Positions 37,045-48,964 of a DNA stretch of 64,000 nt are shown piece by piece; position 1 is the first letter of the stretch; each line of letters starts with the position of its first letter. Both the position numbers and the translations under genes were made by a program. Source of the DNA: Lumbricus rubellus (Eukaryota > Annelida > Clitellata > Crassiclitellata > Lumbricidae); the NCBI GenBank assembly GCA_945859605.1, contig OX243814.1:21555201-21619200 (forward strand), read 5' to 3'. The notes under the pieces were generated by a model. The model was given only the letters and a program-made list of their open reading frames with translations. It did not search any database and was not told where the DNA came from.

Positions 37045-38145
37045 TTTCAGAAATTTATATAGCGCCTCTTCAAGGTAGACTACTCAGAAGCGCTCCCGGC
37101 CCAACCATGGCTAAATAAAACAGTTTTTGGGTTCTTAAAGAACAGAGCGGAGTGACCAGGCCCGCCGAGAGGGGGGACAGGAGGGTGCAACTACCCAGGG
37201 GCCCGGCGACTTTTAGGGGCCCGGATGGGGCCCGGGCTACACTGGTTCTAATAGTTTTCATAATGTTGATTACGGATGGCGGGCCCAACCTATAATCACT
37301 TAAGTGACTTAACCTGTAGCCTACGTAGTCGCATACTATTTCAATTCTAAATCTAAAAAGAAGACAAATCAGAAGCCATAGCCTAATCACTCCTACATCG
37401 GTTGTTTTAGTGAATTAAACGTGCATAGGCCTACCAGCTGATCATAACGGACTGGATGAAAATAAAGCTTGTGGTGATATTCTCGTAATTCCAAAAGATG
37501 ACATTATAAATAAGACCCAAAAAATGCTGATATTATAGAAACTGTAAACAGGCTTGGTCTTGATGTTAGCACTGACACCAAGGCAGTGCCTACACACAAG
37601 CGATTGAGACAGGTTACCATGCATGCATATCCTATAAGAAACGGTACTTCAAGACAACCGGACAATTTTCAGGTGATGAAGAAAGAGCATTTCCGAAGTG
37701 CATTTTTAAGGTTCACAGACAAAATGCAGAACTACCTAGCACCGGGATATTTGGATCTACATGACATTGTAAAGACGATTTTTCTGCAGTTAGCCTAAAT
37801 CCAGAAGGCTTGCTTGCGGATCATCATATAATTAAAAATTAAGTTCTTAACATTAAAACTAATTAAAATCAGAAATGTAAGCATATCATACATTCGTACC
37901 CACATTTTTTCATTTTTAAAAATTAACCTTTGCTAGAGGGCCAGTGGTTGCTCTGCCCAGGGGTCCGGAATTTCTGTCGGCTGGCCTGGGAGTGACCCCT
38001 CGGAATTAAGCGCAGTGTAACAGGGAGACCATTCCAGGTTGTAGGACCAGCAACAGAGAAAGAACGACGCTGTCGGATAGCAGTCCGCGTGCGGGGAACC
38101 AGAAGCTCAACTTGGTTCGCCGATCGAAGGGTGGATCGTATATAG
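37045..38145 (-). mobile_element. LINE 3' end (CR1/L2-type), split by a hAT insertion
   Basis: The minus strand from about 38130 encodes, in pieces, VPRTRTAIRQRRSFSVAGP, then TTWNGLPVTLRLIP, and after the hAT element NPKTVLFSHGWAGSASE-stop and the tail TTGAAGAGGCGCTATATAAA. This is the same C-terminus as at 1870-2090 and 62955-63147. The hAT insertion at 37157-37988 splits it cleanly. Confidence 0.72.
37157..37988. mobile_element. hAT-type element, 832 bases, inserted in a LINE remnant
   Basis: Ends CAGGCCCGCCGAGAGG and inverted TGTCGGCTGGCCTG; perfect 8-base target duplication GGAGTGAC at 37149-37156 and 37989-37996. The GGGGCCCGG words near the left end are typical of this element. A short frame at 37586-37798 (KRLRQVTMHAYPIRNGTSRQ and on) may be a transposase scrap, but I cannot confirm that. 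Confidence 0.88.
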
Positions 38146-38149
38146 GCCT

Positions 38150-39110
38150 AATACAGCATATGAAGCATATGCAGGGCCCGTAAAAATAATAGGCCTTACT
38201 TATAATATTATATATTATATTATATTATATAGAAAGGCAGACATAGACACAGAGGCAAACAGACAAGGAGAGAGACAGAGACAGAGAGAATGAGTGAGAC
38301 AGGATGGTATTGGGATTCATAACAAACGATTCGTTTTCTCGACGTCATTGCTCCTCTACTGTCTTTTGGTCTATGCATCATCCAGCTTTTCCATTTTCAG
38401 TGACGAACGATAATAATAATTATAGTATAATTATAGGCTAAGGGTTACGTTTGCATTGTCCCTTTCGGCGCTGTCTTATTTTCTCGGCTGCAGCCCTTTA
38501 TTAACTATAGAAAGACATCACTAGGCAAAAGAAATCAGCTATATTTCCACTAGACATCAGCTATATAAGCGGACGATCGAAATAGCTGTAGGCTTTACGC
38601 GCCCCTCGCGACCAACATAACAGCGTCGGCTGCAGTCGTAAATATTGCGTTGCAGCATGCAAATCCATACATGGGACACATTTTCTTGGCTTATCAGTAT
38701 GGCCACCGCCGCCGCCTCATTGCCATAATATTATTAGGACGACGCTATGCACAGCAGCACAAATAAACGTAGCATCTATAAAAATGTCTGCAGCAAACAA
38801 TAGAGTTGTATAGGATAACAGACATAATCTGCTTCAGCTTCAGTTCCTACTTCGATTACGACAAAACAACGAAATGTTGAAAATGCATAGGCAATCAATC
38901 CTCCATCTGTAGTCGTATATCATGGTGTATGGACCTATGGTATATACTATATGCTATACATGGACAATTGGACATGGACATAGTTAGCAATAATGTTGCA
39001 TATTGGCTGCGCTGCTGTTTATATTTGCGTTTCAAGTAGATCTCTTGGTATACAACAATGTGAATGAAACTTAGAAAAAGGTCGAAGTCACACAGGTTTT
39101 TACAATCCTA
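38150..39110. other. Noncoding stretch
   Basis: No gene is supported. A patch near 38560-38720 is GC-richer with a TATATAAGC word and could be a promoter, but no transcript is visible next to it. Confidence 0.35.
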
Positions 39111-39114
39111 CATC

Positions 39115-41022
39115 CATCCATCCGATCATCTGATCATCTCATCATCTCATCATCTGATCATCTCATCATCTCATCATCTCATCATCTGATCATCTCATCA
39201 TCTGATCATCTCATCATCTCATTCATCTCATTCATCTATCATCTCATCATCTCATCATCTCATCATCTCATTCATCTGATCATCTCATCATCTCATTCAT
39301 CTCATCATCTCATTCATCTCATCATCTCATCATCTCATCATCTCATCATCTGATCATCTCATCATCTCATCATCTCATCATCTCATCATCTCATCATCTC
39401 ATTCATCTCATTCATCTATCATCTCATCATCTCATCATCTCATCATCTCATCATCTCATCATCTCATTCATCTCATCATCTCATCATCTCATCATCTCAT
39501 CATCTGATCATCTCATCATCTGATCATCTCATCATCTCATTCATCTCATTCATCTATCATCTCATCATCTCATCATCTCATCATCTCATCATCTCATCAT
39601 TTCATCATCTCATCATCTCATATCATCTCATCATCTCATCATCTCATTCATCTCATCATCTCATTCATCTCATCATCTCATCATCTCATCATCTCATCAT
39701 CTCATCTCATCTCATCTCATCTCATCATCTCATCATCTGATCATCTGATCATCTGATCATCTCATCATCTGATCATCTCATCATCTCAACATCTCATCAT
39801 CTCATTCATCTGATCATCTGATCATCTCATTTATCTGATCATCTCATCATCTCATCATCTCATCATCTCATTCATCTCATTCATCTATCATCTCATCATC
39901 TCATCATCTCATCATCTCATTATCTCATCATCTCATCTCATCTCATCTCATCTCATCATCTCATCATCTCATTCATCTGATCATCTGATCATCTGATCAT
40001 CTGATCATCTGATCATCTCATCATCTCAACATCTCATCATCTCATTCATCTGATCATCTGATCATCTGATCATCTGATCATCTGATCATCTCATTCATCT
40101 GATCATCTCATCATCTCATCATCTCATCATCTCATCATCTCATCATCTCATCATCTCATCATCTCATTCATCTCATTCATCTATCATCTCATCATCTCAT
40201 CATCTCATCATCTCATCATCTCATCATCTCATCATCTCATTCATCTCATCATCTCATCATCTCATCATCTGATCATCTCATCATCTGATCATCTCATCAT
40301 CTCATTCATCTCATCTCATCTGATCATCTCATCATCTCATCATCTCATCATCTGATCATCTCATCATCTGATCATCTGATCATCTGATCATCTCATCATC
40401 TCATCATCTCATTATCATCTCATCATCTCATCATCTCATCATCTCATCATCTGATCATCTGATCATCTCATCATCTCATTCATCTCATTCATCTCATTCA
40501 TCTATCATCTCATCATCTCATCATCTCATCATCTGATCATCTCATTCATCTCATCATCTCATTCATCTGATCATCTGATCATCTGATCATCTCATCATCT
40601 GATCATCTCATCATCTCATCTCATCTCATCTCATCATCCCATCATTCCATCATTTCATCATCTCATCATCTCATCATCTCATCATCTCATCATCTCATCA
40701 TCTCATTCATCTCATCATCTCATTCATCTGATCATCTGATCATCTGATCATCTCATCATCTGATCATCTCATCATCTCATCATCTCATCATCTCATTCAT
40801 CTCATCATCTCAACATCTCATCATCTCATCATCTCATCATCTCATTATCATCTCATCATCTGATCATCTCATCATCTCATTCATCTCATCATCTCATTCA
40901 TCTATCATCTCATCATCTCATCATCTCATCATCTCATCATCTCATCATCTCATCATCTCATCATCTCATCATCCGATCATCTCATCATCTCATCATCTCA
41001 TCATCTCATCATCTCATCATCC
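39115..41022. repeat. Long degenerate array (CTCATCAT/CTGATCAT)n
   Basis: About 1.9 kb of 8-9 base units, mostly CTCATCAT with CTGATCAT and CTCATTCAT variants. A longer motif, CTCATTCATCTATCATC, recurs at irregular spacing (for example near 39227, 39407, 39545, 39876, 40170 and 40492), so longer blocks have been duplicated. Confidence 0.95.
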
Positions 41023-41204
41023 ACAGCGTTTGACTATTTATAATCTGCTTTTGTCATGCAAGTCTCTGACAATCAAAACAGAGAAGTGCAGCGAATGGCA
41101 ACTGAAGAGAACTGAAACCGGTTTCTGTTTCGCTGCAGAATACGACACACAAACAAACGAAGAATCTGCTATAGACGACTATTATAGTGTCCGTTGAGTG
41201 TTCG

Positions 41205-41515
41205 AGGCTCATGAGTTCAACTCATGAGGCTCACATGACAACTCGTGAGGCTCATGAGTTCAACTCGTGAGGCTCATGAGTTCAACTCGTGAGGCTCACA
41301 TGACAACTCGTGAGGCTCATGACAATTCGTGAGGCTCATGACAACTCAAGAGGCTCATGACAACTCGTGAGGCTCATGAGTTCAACTCGCGAGGGTAATG
41401 AGTTCAGCTCATGAAGCTCACATGACAACTCGTGAGGCTCATGAGTTCAACTCGTGAGGCTCATGACAACTCGTGAGGCTCACGACAACTCGTGAGGCTC
41501 ACGACAGTTCCGTCA
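41205..41515. repeat. Minisatellite (GAGGCTCATGACAACTCGT)n
   Basis: Units of about 19-27 bases built on GAGGCTCATGA with either CAACTCGT or GTTCAACTCGT. About 14 units, downstream of the GPCR gene. Confidence 0.9.
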
Positions 41516-41729
41516 TCCTGCAATTGAAGAGTCGGTCGAATGTCTTCTAAAGCGCGCATTCCAACTCCATTATGTCATATGTGCTGCTGTGAAGCTCTAC
41601 TGGATGGAGCTGTATACGAAGGCGTCGAGCGGCTGAGTGCCTCTGTATAAGTTGCTGCTGTTGGTCCAGCAGCATTTGACATATACATGTATATTAATTG
41701 TATATCAGACAACGTCAGAACGACCATTC

Positions 41730-43097
41730 TCATGCACACGAAGATTGCATAATATCTTGTGATCGCGGTAGACTGTAGCTGACGGTGGTTTGTCTGCACG
41801 ATGAGTCGTCAGTGTTGTTGGTGAAGGAGGAGAGAGGACTACTTCGGTGATGAAGCGCTCTCAGCACAACGGTCCTACGAAGAAGGCGCCCTCCTCCTCC
41901 CTCTCTCTTCCGACCCATCCATGCGGAACCAGGACAGCATCGTCGACAGACCAACGCCTGCAGCTCTTGCCGGAACTGTCTCCGGAACAGACAGTAGATG
42001 GCGAAGTTGAGAGCCGAGTTGGTCGTGATGAGGAGGTTGCTGATGTGGTAGTAGCGGCTGTACGTTGAACACGTTCGTCGCTCGTTGTCATCGACCAGAT
42101 AGAACAGGATCTGGTTGATCGACGCCGGTGTTTCACAGACGATGAATGAGACGATGATGATGATCATGACGAGCGTGATGTTGTGCTCTTCGGTGCTCGT
42201 CCGACCTAGAAGGGTCTGGCGGGAACGTTGCGCTCTCTTCAGCTCCTGCACGAGATGGACATTGAGAACGACGAGTATTCCAAGTGGAAGAAGGTAGGCG
42301 AACAGACAGTATGCGATGTTTTCGTACAGGATGTTGTAGACCGGATGTGACGCCAGACCGACGTTCACTTCGCTGCTCGATGATGACGTCACGTTGTTGG
42401 CAACGGAAGTGACGGTGACGTAGCGATATTCAGCGAATCGTGGGATGTTGTAGACGAAGATGGCGATGATCATGATGGCGATCTGTCGTTGCACGTTGCG
42501 CTTCGAACAGAGACGAGCGGCATGCAATGGTCGACAGACGGCAATGTATCTGTTGGCGGCCACAAGCACGACCATCCAGACTGTGCCGAGTTGGACCATG
42601 TGTGCGAGAGGCCAGGCAAATGTTTGGAAGTAGGTGTAGATGGGAGCAAGTCTGGCTGTGTGGCCGAGGTGGATGACCATCGCTGGGTACATCTGGACGA
42701 ATGCAGCCGTTGCGAGGAACACGTTATCCATGACGGCCAACGCCTTCAGCAGAAACGTTGAGACGCTGTTCTTCGAGTATTTGTGTAGAATGGCGAACGA
42801 CAGCGCGTTGCCGATCAAACCGAAGCCGCACACAAGACCATAGATCGGACCATAGACGAGAAAAAAGAAGAGCTCACCAGAACAGGGCACCACCACTTCG
42901 TCTGCTGCAGTCGCATTGCTGCTCAGTGATAGGCTCGCACCAGCCACGAAGCTTCCTGCAGCACCTGCAGTGACCAGACCTGTCCCAGTGACCAGACCTG
43001 TCCCAGTGACCAGACCTGTCCCAGTGACCAGACCTGTTCCTGCCACATCCCCTTCGATGCTAGAGTTCGTTGAGTAAGACTGAATGGTGTTCGTCAT
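41730..43097 (-). CDS. Class A GPCR, FMRFamide-receptor-like, 455 residues
   Basis: The ATG is at 43097; an upstream TTG is in frame, but a stop lies a few codons before it and ATG is preferred. The stop is TGA at 41732-41730. Seven membrane segments: about 76-104, 113-138, 153-182, 204-220, 260-284, 306-334 and 350-370. Key residues are N97 (GNALSFAIL), D124, NRYIAVC in place of DRY at 182-188, YNIPRFAEYR at the end of TM4, CETP in place of CWxP at 321-324, and NFAIY in place of NPxxY at 364-368. YNIPRF plus C-x-T-P is typical of FMRFamide receptors and their relatives, so a Gq-type neuropeptide receptor in the plasma membrane is likely; the ligand is inferred only from family. The usual TM3/ECL2 Cys pair is not visible. 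N-glycosylation sites: N11, N61, N235. The N-terminus has TGLVTG repeats; the C-tail has a CRRCC palmitoylation-like cluster. The coding part has no intron. Confidence 0.9.
   Translation of the reverse strand: MTNTIQSYSTNSSIEGDVAGTGLVTGTGLVTGTGLVTGTGLVTAGAAGSFVAGASLSLSSNATAADEVVVPCSGELFFFLVYGPIYGLVCGFGLIGNALSFAILHKYSKNSVSTFLLKALAVMDNVFLATAAFVQMYPAMVIHLGHTARLAPIYTYFQTFAWPLAHMVQLGTVWMVVLVAANRYIAVCRPLHAARLCSKRNVQRQIAIMIIAIFVYNIPRFAEYRYVTVTSVANNVTSSSSSEVNVGLASHPVYNILYENIAYCLFAYLLPLGILVVLNVHLVQELKRAQRSRQTLLGRTSTEEHNITLVMIIIIVSFIVCETPASINQILFYLVDDNERRTCSTYSRYYHISNLLITTNSALNFAIYCLFRRQFRQELQALVCRRCCPGSAWMGRKREGGGGRLLRRTVVLRALHHRSSPLSSFTNNTDDSSCRQTTVSYSLPRSQDIMQSSCA
42968..43045. repeat. 18-base tandem repeat inside the GPCR N-terminus
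   Basis: About four units of ACCAGACCTGTCCCAGTG. Being 18 bases long, it keeps the frame and encodes TGLVTG repeats (about residues 21-44) in the predicted extracellular tail. Confidence 0.9.
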
Positions 43098-43204
43098 GGT
43101 CCAATCAATGTTCAATGAAGCAAATCCACAACTTCAGTTGCGACCTTGAACAGTGACGACGACGACGACGATGAGATGATGATGATGACAATCGGTTGTA
43201 GACT
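43098..43204 (-). other. 5' UTR of the GPCR exon with acceptor
   Basis: The minus strand shows TTTCTTTCTTCCAG ending at 43205, a good acceptor, then 107 bases to the ATG. It suggests an upstream noncoding exon to the right. The UTR contains a short GTC/CAT triplet run. Confidence 0.5.
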
Positions 43205-43327
43205 CTGGAAGAAAGAAACGATGACGAATATTAGATGATGTCAGAAGATCACGTGACATTATCAACTGCAGACGATTAGCAACACATTCATGAACACACG
43301 TATTGCATTGCAATTATACACTGTGGT

Positions 43328-43664
43328 CATGGGCGGAGACCTGGGCAGAGATTTGGGGTGGGGGACAAACGAGTGGCCGAAGGAAAGACGCGAGATTTGT
43401 TGACGGACGAAAATTTCTGACGACCTTTTTCCAAGTAGGCTACAAAATTTTTTCTGCTTTCATCGCCAAAAAAAGTTGATGACCTTTTTCACAAAAAGTC
43501 TAGAAAAATGTCTATTTTCACCGCCCCAAAAATTTCGATGCCATTTTTTTGTCTTGACGCTCAACGATTGCCGATTGGGGGGATCAATGCATGGGCCGTT
43601 CCCCAACACTTTTATTGGGGGGGGGGGGGACCGTGCCCTCTGTCCTCCTAGGTTTCCGCCCATG
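43328..43664. mobile_element. Miniature element, CATGGGCGGA ends, 337 bases
   Basis: Ends CATGGGCGGAGACC and inverted GGTTTCCGCCCATG; flanks ACTGTGGT and ACTGTGGC match at 7 of 8 bases. The body shares AAAAGTTGATGACCTTTTT with 15574-15887. Confidence 0.72.
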
Positions 43665-43669
43665 ACTGT

Positions 43670-45115
43670 GGCCAACTAGATAAATTAGCACGATGATCCA
43701 GACTAACCTCACGCTGGTGGCAAATATTGCTAAGTTACGACAAAATGCAATAGGAATTAAACGAACATCATAATAAGTTAAACTGACTGTTGGTTATACA
43801 ACAGACAATTGACTCATGTGTTATGAATGCGAATCTGTTGACTAAATCATGCGATCAACAACTGAATCATGTCCTGTGCCACTGTGCCAGCAAACGAAAT
43901 GTTTGACTTCATAAAAAATAACTTATCAATAAATTATTAAACTCCGCCACTGATCGTACTTTGGCAGTGCCAGTCCCAACTATGGAGAGAGGAGGAGGGC
44001 GACACTGATCATCCTTGACATCACACATGCAGTTTCGTTACGCTCTTCTCCATTATGCCACATGTAGCCTATAGGTCATCGCAATTTTTAATTAACAAAC
44101 GAAAGTATTCTAGCAGCCACTTTACGCAGCACACTGGTGTTAGTCCATGGTGTTAGCGTCCTCAAGATGAATACATTCGTCGGTGAAAATAACTATAATG
44201 CATAGCAGCGCATAACATCAGTCATTTCAGCAGTATAGGCCTGTATTTTATTCTTAAAGAACTGTGTTTCGTTATTGAGACTTAGGCCTGCACGGACTTC
44301 ATATAGAAAATAATCTGAATTTTATATTGGCCTTATGTAGGCATATTGACAGTCGACATACCATTCGAAACAACAACGTAGAATAATAATAATTATAGAT
44401 CGTATATGTGACGATCCGAAAGACAATTGTTGTTTAGTTGACATGATGTATACAATAATTATATATATTTCTATAGACTCTGTTTCAGTCACAACAAACT
44501 ATAATCATAATAATCTGCCGTTGTTTCAATAAAACATCATCATTATTATTATTAGTCACTGCTGCCAACTGACTTCAAACCTCGATCTGTGTTTTATTGA
44601 TCAACAAAATTCGCACTATATATTACACGTCACACTTTGAGCTGCAGTTGATCTGTCTCCAAACCTCTCTTACCTGCATGCCAGTCTGTCAATGAGCCAA
44701 CACCTTTATTAGTCTAACCAGCCTAGTGACATGCAGCCTACATGTATGTGAGCTACTGTCTCTACAATGAGGTCTAATGCACTAGAGCTAAATAAACGAT
44801 CGATGTTCAGCTTCTTATACGCGCCATTCCGTCGCCTGAATAAACGCATATTAAGTTAGACTGTTACAGTGTCGTCGTCGTCGTCGACAGCCAACTATAG
44901 GAAAATGTCTCGTTTCTACACAGGTCTCAAGGTGTTCCACAGGGGCGTCATTAGTAACAATGGCGCCTGGGTCCCAATGGAGGGGGAGAGCCACCTTGTT
45001 CACAACACGTTTGGACCGGAGTCCGCGCGCTCTGAGGCAACTGACAAGCAGAATGGCGACCAGTGGCTTTCAACCGTCGTCCATTCAGTCGAGATTTAAC
45101 GATTCAGACAACAAT
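43670..45115. other. Noncoding stretch
   Basis: Upstream of the minus-strand GPCR, so it may hold its promoter. AACTCCGCCACTG near 43940 looks like a lone hAT right end. The small frames at 44869-45232 have no recognisable motif. Confidence 0.4.
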
Positions 45116-45137
45116 AATTATTATTATTCAGCGACAC

Positions 45138-45212
45138 TACATTGTATACATTGTATACATGTATACATTGTATACATTGTATACATTGTATACATGTGTA
45201 CATGTATACATG
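45138..45212. repeat. Short tandem (TACATTGTA)n
   Basis: Nine to ten-base TATACATTGTA/TGTACATGTA units, locally palindromic. Confidence 0.85.
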
Positions 45213-45344
45213 TAATCGTAAAGAAGGCGTAGATCATGAAATGTTAGGACTACGTGAATAAAAATCGAGAGGTCGCTTGATATAAATTATAAATGGAAGA
45301 AGTGTCAGTGGTTTGTGGCGACTGTGTATAAATATGTTATGAAT

Positions 45345-45918
45345 ACATGTTGTGCATATGTTATACATGTGTTGTGCATATGTTGTGCATGTGTTGTGCA
45401 TGTGTTGTGCTTATGTTGTGCATATGTTATACATGTGTTGTGCATATGTTATACATGTGTTGTGCATATGTTGTGCATGTGTTGTGCATGTGTTGTGCTT
45501 ATGTTGTGCATATGTTATACATGTGTTGTGCATGTGTTGTGCATGTGTTGTGCTTATGTTGTGCATATGTTATACATGTGTTGTGCATGTGTTGTGCATG
45601 TGTTGTGCTTATGTTGTGTATATGTTGTGCATATGTTATACATGTGTTGTGCATGTGTTGTGCATGTGTTGTGCTTATGTTGTGCATATGTTATACATGT
45701 GTTGTGCATGTGTTGTGCATGTGTTGTGCTTATGTTGTGTATATGTTGTGCATATGTTGTGCATGTGTTGTGCATGTGTTGTGCAAGTGTTGTGCATGTG
45801 TTGTGCTTATGTTGTGCATATGTTATACATGTGTTGTGCATGTGTTGTGCATGTGTTGTGCATGTGTTGTGCATATGTTAATTGTGCATATGTTGTGCAT
45901 ATGTTATACATGTGTTGC
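45345..45918. repeat. 12-base minisatellite (TGTTGTGCATGT)n
   Basis: About 48 units over 575 bases, with GCTTAT, GCATAT and ATACAT variants in an ordered cycle. Long frames in all three phases (up to 210 codons, Cys/Val-rich) are repeat artefacts. Confidence 0.95.
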
Positions 45919-46029
45919 ATGATGGAGAGAGAGATGAAATCAAGGAATCGGATGAATGCAGATCGACCGCCGTCGTCTGTCTAACAAGTGTTCGATTAAT
46001 GATCCATCGCCCGTCGTGTGTTAGGACAC

Positions 46030-46178
46030 CAGAGAGAGGAGAAGAAGGAGGAGGAGGAGGAGAGGGAGGAGGAGAGGGGAGGAAGAAGAAGGAGGAGGAG
46101 GAGAGGAAGGAGGAAGAAGAAGAAGAGGAGAAGGAGGAGGAGGAGGAGAAGGAGAAGGAGAAGGAGGAGGAGGAAGAA
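46030..46178. repeat. Polypurine GAG/GAA tract
   Basis: About 150 bases of GGA/GAA triplets. The acidic and basic frames are artefacts. Confidence 0.93.
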
Positions 46179-46309
46179 CGATACAGGCATAGTGACACAG
46201 TCAGTATAGGCAGATTGACTTGCGTGCATACATAATAGCCACGAATAACCTTGATGCATTCATGTACGTGCAGACATTCGTACATACCTGCTGACATACA
46301 CCGATTGTT

Positions 46310-46515
46310 GCAGACAGACAGACAGACAAACAGACATACAGACAGACAGACAGAGTTATTAACTTGCTTAATGGTCAACTCACTGACAGTCAGAGGGAAA
46401 ACCCATGCTGACGGAAAGAAAGGAGATCGATGTTAACGGATGGTTTGATTGATGGATGGATGGATGAATGGATTGATTGATGGATGGATTGATGGATGGA
46501 TGGATAGATAGAGAT
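46310..46515. repeat. (CAGA)n and (GGAT)n microsatellites
   Basis: CAGACAGA run at 46312-46353 and GATGGATG/GATTGATG run at 46437-46512. Confidence 0.9.
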
Positions 46516-47194
46516 AGAAAGAGGGAGAGTAAAAAAGAGAGACTAATTAGATTGGTGCTGACCACTCTGACGTCATAATAAGAAAGACATGCGCACAAGA
46601 TCATAGGTCAGAAGGCGACAAAGCAACACTCGCGTTCCAAACCATGACGGCGGTGCTCTGGTCTTCAGAGCTGGTGTTCTGCTGGTGCCTGTTAGTCTGA
46701 AGTCCAAACGCACTGACCGACTGACCAGCTAGCTTCAGCCTGTCACGCGACAGAAGACAAAGACATGGAGAGAAAGACAGAGAGGAGAACTGAACAAGAC
46801 AGTGCTATCAGCATTAGCTTACCATCTGCATTCTGCAAATCGTTGCGTTGTTTGCTTTTTATGCAGCATGGATGTCTGTCCGTTCATCTTCAAAATCTCG
46901 TGTAGGCCTAGAGATGGAGATTTGGGTCTGTGACTGTTTTTACACGTCAGGCATCAATGCACTCTACGGCTTGTTTAGGTTCTATTGTTAAACTTGACTT
47001 TTGCCAATGCACTTTACCTGCATCTTATATTATAAAAATTTATGCTAAGGGAGTTAAAGGGACTCCATGCAGTGACAATGTTTTCAATCATGTGCAGAAC
47101 ATTTTCCCAGCTAAGCATCGTTGGTTGTCTTTATGTCTATGTATATATATATATATATATACATATATATTATACATATATTGTATAGGCTACC

Positions 47195-47233
<39 letters not shown>

Positions 47234-47690
47234 ACTAGCGAATACCTTGACGAAAGACTCTAAGCATTCGTTTCTTAAATCACCGCTGACTTTTTCTACT
47301 CTTACCAATCCCTGGGCACATTTTTAGAAGAGGAGAACTTGTCTTTCCTTTCAAGAGATTCTAAATCTTGGCAGCAGCCCCATGCGTGTCAGCTCAGAGC
47401 CTCGGAAAATAAATGAACGAGAAAGCAGTCAATAAATTTTTCACGCCTATTTACTCTTAAAAAATTAATCGTCAGCTTTCTATTTCTTTGACTGGCTTCC
47501 TGGTGTAGCATGCTCAGTCACTGTAAACTCAACTGCCTGGCCGGCCACTGAGATGTCCGGATCTAAGAGTTGTATCAAGAATAAACTTCGTATTAGTTAA
47601 AAAATCTTTGCCATCTGCCTTTGATCAAATGCCATATTGTGAATCCTGCGCTAAAAAATCTCATATTGATCCTGGTCAAGTCTTATATAT
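46516..47690. other. Noncoding stretch
   Basis: No gene is supported. It has a (TA)n at 47142-47165, a (CTG)n of about 12 units at 47196-47230, and TAGGCCTA-type motifs. The 102-codon frame at 46930 is closed off by these repeats and has no motif. Confidence 0.4.
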
Positions 47691-47691
47691 A

Positions 47692-48851
47692 CAGGGTGGG
47701 CCATAAAAAGTAACCACTATGGTTTTTATCCCATATCTTGGCCAAACATAAGAATTTTTAATTGAAACTTTACAGTCTTAAAGGCAATTCATATTTACGT
47801 ACAATGGTCAAATTTCAATAAAATATTTCAAAGATAACAAAAGTTATATCACTTTTAGTGAGGCCACCCACCGTTTTTTGATGATTCAAAAACGAAACGC
47901 AACAAAAACTAGGTGCTTTGCCAATATCTTGGCCAGAAGTAAGAATTTCGAAATGAAAAATTTCAAGCTTAAGGCCAATTCATATTTACATACGATGGCC
48001 AAAATATTTCAAAGGGAGCAATAGTTATGCCACTTTTAGTGAGACCACCCACCGTTTTTGACGATTCTAAAAAGAAACTCAACAAAAAGTAACAAAAACG
48101 TGATTTTGTTAAGTCTCATCTTAAATAACTGTTGTCAAATGTACTTAGTAGTGCTTCACTACTTGTGTTCAATGTGCCCACCACCAGTGCCAACGCTTCT
48201 TTTGAGTCTCTTTGCAAAGTTCTTGATGGACCTGTTGATTAATCTAACAGATTCCTTATTTACCAATTTGATTGTCATCTTGCTAAGTGACTTCTCAGTG
48301 ACGTGCAGCTACGCTGGTACCTTGTTTCTTTTTAGATAGTAATAATAATGATCATCTGACAATATCAAGGCTATTTGATAACAATTATCTGAGGTGAGAC
48401 TTAATAAATTGTGTTGTTTTTGCTACTTTTTGTTGCGTTACCCTTCTGAATCGTCAAAAGACGGTGAAGGCCTCACTGAATGTGGTATAACTTTTGTTCT
48501 GTTTGAAATATTTTTTATTAAATCTGGCCATCATGTGTATATATGAATTGTCTTTAAGCCTGTAAAATTTAATTTCGATATTCTTAGTTTTGACCAAGAT
48601 ATTGGCCAGAATAATGAAACTGTTTTTTTGTTACTTTTTGTTGCATCGCGTTTTTGAATCGTCAAAAAATGGTGGGTGGCCTCACTAAAAGTTACAAAAC
48701 TTTTGTTCCGCTTGAAATATTTTGATGAAATCTGGCCATCATGTGTAAATATGAATTGTCTTTAAGCCTGTGAAATTTCATTTCGAAATTCTTACTTCTA
48801 GTCAAGATATGGGCAAAAACCGTAGGGGTTGCTTTTTTATGGCCCACCCTG
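47692..48851. mobile_element. Mariner-like non-autonomous element with long inverted arms, 1160 bases
   Basis: Ends CAGGGTGGGCCATAAAAAG and its near-perfect inverted copy, flanked by TA on both sides (47690-47691, 48852-48853), as for Tc1/mariner-type elements. Each half carries diverged copies of a segment with CATATCTTGGCC, AATTCATATTTAC and GAGGCCACCCACCGTTTTTT. The right half is inverted, so about 400-base arms pair around a centre near 48250. No transposase is found. Related copy at 30953-31440. Confidence 0.85.
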
Positions 48852-48964
48852 TAGAGTGCAGAACCAAAGAACAATCTCAGATTCTTCAAACAAATTCCTT
48901 GAAGTGACAACGTTTAATCATTATTTATGAACCCCACTTTGGAAACTTCTTCCAGCAATTGTTT

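Noticed and set aside
39115..41022. CRISPR-like array
   Set aside because: Units are 8-9 bases with no unique spacers. It is a eukaryotic microsatellite.
42489..42973. Plus-strand frames opposite the GPCR gene
   Set aside because: Shadows of the minus-strand receptor, whose seven membrane segments are clear.
45315..45984. Cys/Val/His-rich frames of 188-210 codons
   Set aside because: All three plus-strand phases are open over a 12-base minisatellite, so openness is no evidence of coding.
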